Shown one piece after another: positions 58,161-64,000 of a DNA stretch of 64,000 bases. A program made the translations under genes and the position numbers. How positions within the stretch are numbered: position 1 is the first letter of the stretch; each line of letters begins with the position of its first letter. The DNA lies in contig CM056576.1 in NCBI GenBank assembly GCA_029721435.1, positions 110,278,666-110,342,665 on the forward strand. The letters are read 5' to 3'. The notes beneath the pieces were generated by a model. It saw nothing but the letters and a program-made list of their open reading frames with translations. It made no database searches and was not told the DNA's origin. Origin of the DNA: Gymnothorax reevesii (taxonomy: Eukaryota > Chordata > Actinopteri > Anguilliformes > Muraenidae).

Positions 58161-58204
58161 TCCAACCTAGTATCAGAAAGGTGTGCTTATTAAAGTGGCC
58201 ACTG

Positions 58205-60250
58205 ACTGTATGTATATAAAACTAAAACTTTATTAGGCAGTGAGGCTACAAGCAGATAGGCTTTTAGCACAACATTTTTCAAACTATTCAACATTCTCTT
58301 TTTGGAGAGAATACTGAAGGCAGCAGATGTGTGGGTGACATGGGTATTTAAGGGAGATTGTTTGATCTAACTTCATCATTGTCCCAAGGGACCTAATTGG
58401 TATTCAGGGAACTGGACCTGGATATGTACGTGATGGGCACATCCATGGTAGCACCATCTCTGACGGTCATTGATGAACAAAGTAGAACTGTGAAAGATAC
58501 CTACCATCTGACAAAGCACTCAGAACCACAGCAGGCCAGATTCTATTAGATTTACAGTCCAGATAATAATCGTGTTTCTCATGTCATACCCACATAAATC
58601 TAGTTGTTTCTTTTCGTCAAAGGGAGGGAAGGAGTCTGTCTTCATTTCTAATTGTTGGACTATAGTCAGGATATTGCGTTCAGCTATATGTCAGAGTCTG
58701 ACTCGTCAAAGTACACACAAAAACTTATGGGGTTGACTGAAATCCAGTTCTGTTGACAACCCACACTCATGATCCTCAAACCGCTGTCCTTTTGAGTAAA
58801 GAATGGCAATTACGTTTTAAACACAGAGTTCTATTAAATTAAACACATCTCTTACTTTGCATTGAAATACTTGCAAGTCATTGTATTTGCATTGTCCTGC
58901 TGGTATTGACTTATGCAGCATATACTCACAATATAATCACTTATAAGGTAGCACTGCTTGAGGTGCTAAGATGTTATGACCTTCATATCTTTTATCATTT
59001 GTTTTCACAGAGAAATAATGAACAGGAGGGCTCTTCCTGCTCTGTTTACTGTGCTTTATTTAAGTAAACAGCCATGTGAGTGGGGGAAACTTCTACATAT
59101 CCCTGCTCCCTTTTGCCTCTTCGATTTCAGACTGGGAGAGACAGGTCTGTGGTGTTTCCTAGCAACAGCTCGCAGACCCAAGCATGTTTCCCCATGTGAC
59201 TCCACAGTGGCTCAAAGGATTTATTTATTTATCCCACTGATAATTTATTTATCTGAGTGTTCATTTCATTTTGTTTGCTTCAACGTCTCACTTTATCCAT
59301 GTTAGTGATGTGGATCGGCTGATTTGGTATTTTTGTGGGACGGGGGAGGTTGGTGGAATAGATAAGTGACACTAATTTAATTTTTGCGGAAATCTTTTTG
59401 AAAGAACTTTGTCGATGACATTAATTATTTAAGGTAGATTTTCTGTCAAACTACAGTAATTAGTGGCGCAGTCTGATTTACATGCAATGGTTCAAATTAG
59501 CATTTTGTAGGTCAAATGAATTGTTTCAGTGAATATTTGTGTCACATATACATATGAATGAAAGCAACATGAGCATCGGTTGTGCCAAGTACTCATTAAA
59601 CCCAGCTGTTTTCTCCTCAGTAAAGATGCTATATGTCCAAAGTGCCTGGACTTGAAGGCCTCAATGGTTAAGCAAACGCTAAAAATCTTTGTTGCATGTG
59701 ACAAACTCCAAAAAAGTTTGCAGTTGTCACAGCCACTGTGATAATAATAACACATTCAAATGTATTCAAAATATCAAGAATTCAATAAATTTTTGTTCTA
59801 ATAAAGCAGTCATTAACCAAGTTTGCTGACTTCTTGTGTCTTAGCCTCCACAGCCCAGAACAATGGTCATTTGGCTCTGGGTATATGATTCAATTCACAC
59901 CTCAGATGTGGTGTTTTCTCCTCTCAGAATGTATACAGGTTCACACCAGTCAGTTCTGATGATGACCTACATAAAACAGCAGAGCCCTAATACTTAGTAT
60001 ACTGTATCTGAGTAAAATTTGCTGCTGTATATGTATGAGAACTCTGGATCAAAGGCAATAATGTAGAAATTATAAATAAAAATCTTCAATATCACTGAAT
60101 GTGATATCTGCAAGTTGACTGATTTTTACCACAGCTCAATTTATGTGGAAGTGGGAGTAACGTGTTTAGGCGAAGTGTTGAAAGCCACAGCGTGCAGCTC
60201 AGTGACTCATTTCTAGCTCTTAATTAGTGTGTTTCCTTTTCTCCCTGTAG
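58205..60250. other. no gene or repeat recognised
   Basis: AT-rich, with short motif-free frames only. Confidence 0.35.
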
Positions 60251-60291
60251 GCAGCCTGACGCCCAAAGACCCACCCGTGACAGTCATCTGA
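60251..60291 (+). other. possible terminal coding exon
   Basis: A strong acceptor (TTTCCTTTTCTCCCTGTAG) precedes a short phase-2 frame reading SLTPKDPPVTVI and TGA. A hydrophobic C-terminus of V-T-V-I type would fit a PDZ-binding tail. An alternative phase stays open for 42 codons to about 60377. No upstream exon was found in the window and no family was recognised, so this is tentative. Confidence 0.25.
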
Positions 60292-60944
60292 TCCACCTAC
60301 TAACCTTCACCAAGACAGCAGAGTCATCAGCCACTTTCCCTCACCTTGTGTCCCACGACTGCACTAAGATTTACTGAAATATTTTCCCCAAGTCTTTGTC
60401 CTTGTTTTCTTAAAGGTCTGCAGTTTGCTGTCATCGGTCATAAGGCCACTGCAAGTTCTTTTTCAAATTGTATGGAGTCTGTCATTATCCCTTAGTTGCC
60501 CTGATTTTACCTTCACAACTGTATTGGCTGCGCGGGATTGACTGCAGATCTGACTCGGCCAAGGCATGTGTGGAAATCCCCCCTTTTTCCCCCATAAATC
60601 CCCCCTATTTTTTCTATTCATACATGAAGCCTTAGACCCACTCCGTTTGTGGCATGTATTTTTTAAAACTCGGTTTTCCTCCTTGAAAAAAATTCTTTGT
60701 CTGCAAGTGCGTGCAAAAGCACAATTAAAGCACTGTCAAGAGCGAGTCAAAGCAACAGGCGATGAAGCAGTGGTAAAAGCATGTGATGATGGACCCAGAG
60801 GCAAAAATTTGTTTTCCAGCCCCCCAAGCTCACGCTTTCAAAAAACAGGCCCCTGATCCCATCCCGTTAGTTTCCACTTTTTAATGCACACACTGACTGG
60901 CAAAGTAAAAGGCAGTGCATTAGTTTAAGGATCAGGATAGGCAC
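60292..60944. other. no further feature
   Basis: If the exon at 60251 is real this would begin as its 3' UTR; an ATTAAA occurs near 60724. Otherwise nothing recognised. Confidence 0.3.
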
Positions 60945-61474
60945 AATGGGGTCTATTCTCCCATGCGCTTAAGTCGAAAAAAGCGCGTAGCTACGCGCTT
61001 TTCAGCCTACGCGTATTCTCCCCTCGACTTAAGTCTGTGCGTTACGCGCCTTGAAGGCACTTACGCGCTTGGGGCGGAGCAAGGCCAAAATTGGGGCGTT
61101 TCCGGGCGTTTCTCATGCAAATAACACTTACGCGTAATCTCCCCCTGGCTTACGCGCTTTTTCTGTTAAGCGCTTTTGAGGGCTGTATTAAGGTCAAGCG
61201 CCAACATTAGGCAAAATTGAATATTGCGTTTGATGTCGGTTATAGGCTGAATTTTAACATTACTTTTATTTTATTTAACATGGTAAAGGTTGAGACATTT
61301 AATATTCGATTGTTCTTCCTTATTTCTAAACTAGGCCTACATTTCACAAAGCCATGATAATTTATCAAATGAAATCATCACATGATATTACGCATCAGCC
61401 TCTTCTCCAATCAGTTAAATTACAAACGCAAAACTATTAATTAATACGAGTATACAGAAGACCATCATTCTACC

Positions 61475-61855
61475 ATGCCCTCAAAATCTAAAGCCAAAAT
61501 GCCAGTCCTGCATTTGCTTGCACTCTTGCGTGATTGGGAAAGAGTAAGAGGAACGCGCCGAGCTCGAAGACGAACACGCATATATCAGCTTCGTTTGGAC
61601 ATCCTGGGACAAACAAACATCGAGTGCATCCAGCGCTTTCGCCTGGACCGTGCATGAGGCAATCATCTATCTTTGCCGACTTCTGAATGAACAGCTATCC
61701 AGCCGCAGTAATTATCCACATAACATACCTGTGGTCATCAACGTCAGAACTGCGCTGTCGCTCCTAGCATCTGGGTCGTTCCAGAGAGTGGCTGGTGATG
61801 TCATACACATATCACAGGCGTCTGTGTCAAGGTGTCTGACACAGTTCGTTGGCGC
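61475..61855 (+). pseudogene. Harbinger transposase N-terminal fragment
   Basis: The first frame (61475-61657) reads through a basic stretch to NIECIQRFRLDRA and a stop. A one-base shift continues it as EAIIYLCRLLNEQL, LSLLASGSFQRVAGDVIHIS and QASVSRCLTQF up to about 61855. The LDxxxIxRFRLDR, LxxLASGSFQRVxGD and SQxSVSR motifs are the N-terminal helix-turn-helix region of PIF/Harbinger (ALP1/HARBI1-like) transposases. The DDE catalytic domain that should follow is absent; the sequence jumps to the end of the second gene. Non-functional. Confidence 0.85.
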
Positions 61856-61856
61856 T

Positions 61857-62183
61857 TCAAGTTCTTCTCCATGCTCTTCCACTGCAGAAAGAGTGGATAC
61901 CATCCCCTCCTCCTGTGCAGTGAAATGCACAGGGGATGATGGTTGCCCACTGTTGCGTGTATAGCTCTCCAGAGAACCTGGCTTTTACAGCGCCCCGCAG
62001 ATCTCTCCATTTATGCTTTAAATCGGGGATACTCCGCTTACATCTCACCACCGAAGCCACATCCAGAACGATTAGCAGCTTAATTCCTCGGATCAGCCTT
62101 CATTGCTTGCTTGCCATACAACACCAGCATCTGTGAAATTTGGTTTTCGGCTTTGGCTCGACGTCGCCATCATCGTCTTCCAT
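61857..62183 (-). pseudogene. Harbinger MADF/Myb-like protein remnant
   Basis: On the minus strand the acidic start MEDDDGDVEPK (ATG at 62181-62183) is followed, after a frameshift, by NFTDA, the usual opening of the MADF/SANT-like domain. Then comes RSIPDLKHKWRDLRGAVKAR (its third helix with K-W-x-D-L) and CTGGGDGI (the TGGGP-type motif after the domain). In Harbinger elements this partner carries the transposase into the nucleus and to the DNA ends. Two frameshifts and a stop break it. Confidence 0.78.
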
Positions 62184-62942
62184 GTTCTATTAAAGAATGC
62201 GACTGCCCTATATGTTTGTGATAATCTAAAAAGTTGTGATATTCTCACGAGTGAGGGGATTGATTTTCTAATTGAGGATATCTGAATGAACTAACTCGAG
62301 CCCTAGTAATTTTTTACCATTGGTAATACTGTGTAATTTAATGTGTGAAAAAAGATATTATTAAATAGGCTACTCTAGATTGAGCCCTACCCTGGCAAAT
62401 ACCAGAGCACTATCCATTTTTTAATCAATTTTAGCCTTTAAAGAATAGCCGACATGGAAAGGATCGTTATCAGTAAATGGGATAATTGATTATAATAAAG
62501 TATTAGTGTCAAGTTCAAGTGAATGTGTTGCTCAAATCAAATAGGATGATAGGCTATGGATATGGAATTCCGTCATTACTGAGGCGGTTTCGGGGCGGGG
62601 AGATGACCGCGTGCGGGGTAAGAATCCTTGTTAAAGCGTTTCCATGTCCTTTAGTTGCAAACCTGACATCGGAGTAGTTTTCAAGTGCGCAATTTCTAAA
62701 TGAGATCCTATAAACTGTCTTTGATTGTCTTTGTGTGACTAGAATGTTCCCTTTGTCTTCTTCCCTGTCTTCCACGGAACAAACAGGCTGGTGTAGGAGG
62801 GGCACATTTTCAATGATCTGATTGCGCTGATTGAGAAGCGCTAAATTCTTTATTTATTATTTCATTATCGCGGCAATTTGTTTGTATGCATAGCTTTAAT
62901 GCCATGGTGGCTAGAGTAAGAAATAACAAGTGTTTGTCACTA

Positions 62943-63037
62943 ACATATCCCCCGCTGCCGCAATTTTATGTGTCCGTACGGACGGAGCCCAATGCTATAT
63001 CCCCCGCTTCGCGCTAATCGCACGGCGGGGGATAAAT
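62943..63037. repeat. ATATCCCCCG hairpin repeat
   Basis: CATATCCCCCGCTGCCGC at 62944 and CTATATCCCCCGC at 62995, followed by GGCGGGGGATA at 63024-63034; the second pair forms a stem. The same ATATCCCCCG / GGGGATAT terminal arrangement closes the repeat at 24136-24174, so the two may belong to one family. Confidence 0.5.
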
Positions 63038-63592
63038 AAAGAGATGTCTGAATTACGTCTTGTGATTGGTACGGCCTACTATTACAGCGGCATATAAAAC
63101 CTCGTATCTTCACAATGACAAACTTCACAGGAAAATAAAAAATAAATATAAAATAAAATTATAATTATAATTATAATAATATAATTGGATAAATATAGTT
63201 TAAAATTAAAATGTTTAATTTTGCATGTAAGAATAGAGGACATACGAGTTTTCGTTTCTTATCAGTTTGGAGATACGAGGTTTTATCAGCAGGCCGACGA
63301 TATTCAAATTTATAGTCTGGTTTGCGTTTTCCATGGACCACAAATGCGTTTTCATGGTTAATCAGAAAATCCTTTTTCCATGTTTTCCTGATAGCCATAA
63401 TCAATGAGCTTTGTACAGAGTCTGCCTCTCTTTTGGATCAGTCACACCTCTTTCATAAGGCCGCCTACATTCTGAAGTTAAGCGCTGTGGGCGTGATCGA
63501 AGCGAGTAGGGGAGAATACGCGTAACTCAAAAGCGCTTAACTCAAAGCGCGTAAAAAAAGACTTACGCGCTAATGGGAGAATAGACCCCAAT

Positions 63593-63737
63593 GTGCATAA
63601 CTTCCTTGATTTGTAGTCTCTGCCTTTTTTACGATAAATCAACAAATTCTCACCCCGATTTTACATATGCAGTGACATTACCTGACCAAGAGTTGATGCA
63701 CAACAAGAAAGGAAGCTTATATGACCTTATTTGATAC
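63593..63737. other. no feature recognised
   Basis: Short unique spacer. Confidence 0.35.
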
Positions 63738-63786
63738 TTAGGTTTAGGGTTCGGGTGAAGGGTTAGGGGTTAGAGGGTAGGGTTAG
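63738..63786 (+). repeat. degenerate telomere-like TTAGGG tract
   Basis: TTAGG, TTTAGGG, TTCGGG, AAGGG, TTAGGGG, TTAGAGGG and TAGGGTTAG succeed one another over 49 bp, resembling the vertebrate telomere repeat in G-strand orientation, strongly degenerate. Confidence 0.6.
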
Positions 63787-64000
63787 TTTTAAAGCGGCAT
63801 CAAAGGAGATAACTCGGTCACCACAGGGACCGAGTCGTGTAACTCCCCGATCCCCAAATTTTGGACAAAATGGCCACTGGCAGCTATATTTGACGTCCAA
63901 AATTGCCCAAAATCGGTCTCAAGCATTGTCAAATAAATATCTTAGCCTATGCAAAATTAGAAAAAAATCCTGTATTCATTTTCGCTTCCAGAGCCTGGAA
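63787..64000. other. unique end of window with one small hairpin
   Basis: ACTCGGTC (63812-63819) and GACCGAGT (63828-63835) form a perfect 8-bp stem with an 8-nt loop. Related TTTTGGACAAAATGGC / CCAAAATTGCCC text follows. No gene. Confidence 0.45.

Larger units (their letters stand above)
56748..58204 (+). mobile_element. Tc1-like element (CAGTGGCCACTTTATTAGG ends) split by inserted DNA
   Basis: The left end CAGTGGCCACTTTATTAGGT and the right end, ending TTAAAGTGGCCACTG, are inverted repeats of a common fish Tc1 family. About 100 bp of the left flank and about 490 bp of the right part (57720-58204, transposase C-terminal code) are recognised. The 870 bp between (about 56850-57720) is not Tc1 and contains a separate MITE at 57206-57546. 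The N-terminal and middle transposase code is lost. Confidence 0.82.
60948..63589. mobile_element. PIF/Harbinger transposon, full-length but decayed
   Basis: Starts GGGGTCTATTCTCCCAT and ends with its inverse ATGGGAGAATAGACCCC, flanked by the 3-bp duplication AAT (60945-60947, 63590-63592). Subterminal ACGCGTATTCTCCCC repeats and many ACGCGC/GCGCTTAA motifs extend the inverted structure to about 100 bp each side. Harbinger elements carry two genes, a DDE transposase and a MADF/Myb-like DNA-binding protein; remnants of both are present and converge. The catalytic core of the transposase is deleted. Size is 2,642 bp. A second repeat with ATATCCCCCG motifs seems inserted near 62945-63040. Confidence 0.88.

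Overview
The window looks like nuclear DNA of a ray-finned fish. It is AT-rich, has no compact operon-like gene layout, and is crowded with decayed transposons of kinds familiar from teleosts: Tc1/mariner DD34E elements, hAT-type foldback MITEs with 8-bp target duplications, a PIF/Harbinger element, tRNA-derived SINEs and non-LTR fragments. The species cannot be named from sequence alone. No intact host protein-coding gene was found. Most of the window reads as intergenic or intronic DNA.

Layout. 1-2.7 kb: a Tc1-like transposase that is nearly complete, a SINE copy with a strong hairpin, and the end of a second Tc1 family. 4-10 kb: a transposon-end fragment, a possible solo LTR, a 789-bp foldback element and a CA repeat. 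11.6-13.0 kb: a Tc1 element whose centre has been replaced by LTR-like sequence. 13-22 kb: mostly unique sequence, with paired perfect palindromes near 18.2 kb. 22.2-24.2 kb: a hAT MITE and a tandem-repeat element ending in a hairpin. 25-29 kb: a broken non-LTR retrotransposon whose ORF1 start abuts a 1.1-kb, 32-bp minisatellite, followed by a separate degenerate 30-bp minisatellite. 33-40 kb: several MITEs, duplicated tRNA-derived units and a Tc1 remnant.

40.6-43.2 kb is the most gene-like region: a multi-exon relic of a gene coding for the P2X7 C-terminal (ballast) domain. It has four recognisable exons in correct order with splice sites, a CRE-like site upstream and a poly(A) signal downstream, but several in-frame stops, so it is called a pseudogene.

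45-58 kb: a third copy of the 11.6-kb Tc1 family carrying a nested hAT MITE, an L2/SINE-type tail, two tRNA-derived SINEs, and a Tc1 element split by about 0.9 kb of inserted DNA. 60.9-63.6 kb: a full-length PIF/Harbinger element with both of its genes (transposase and MADF/Myb-like protein) broken. The window ends with a short degenerate TTAGGG tract.

The elements do not work together as one system. The order of insertion can be read in three places where one element interrupts or replaces part of another. All family assignments come from motifs and recalled family consensus patterns; no database search was run.
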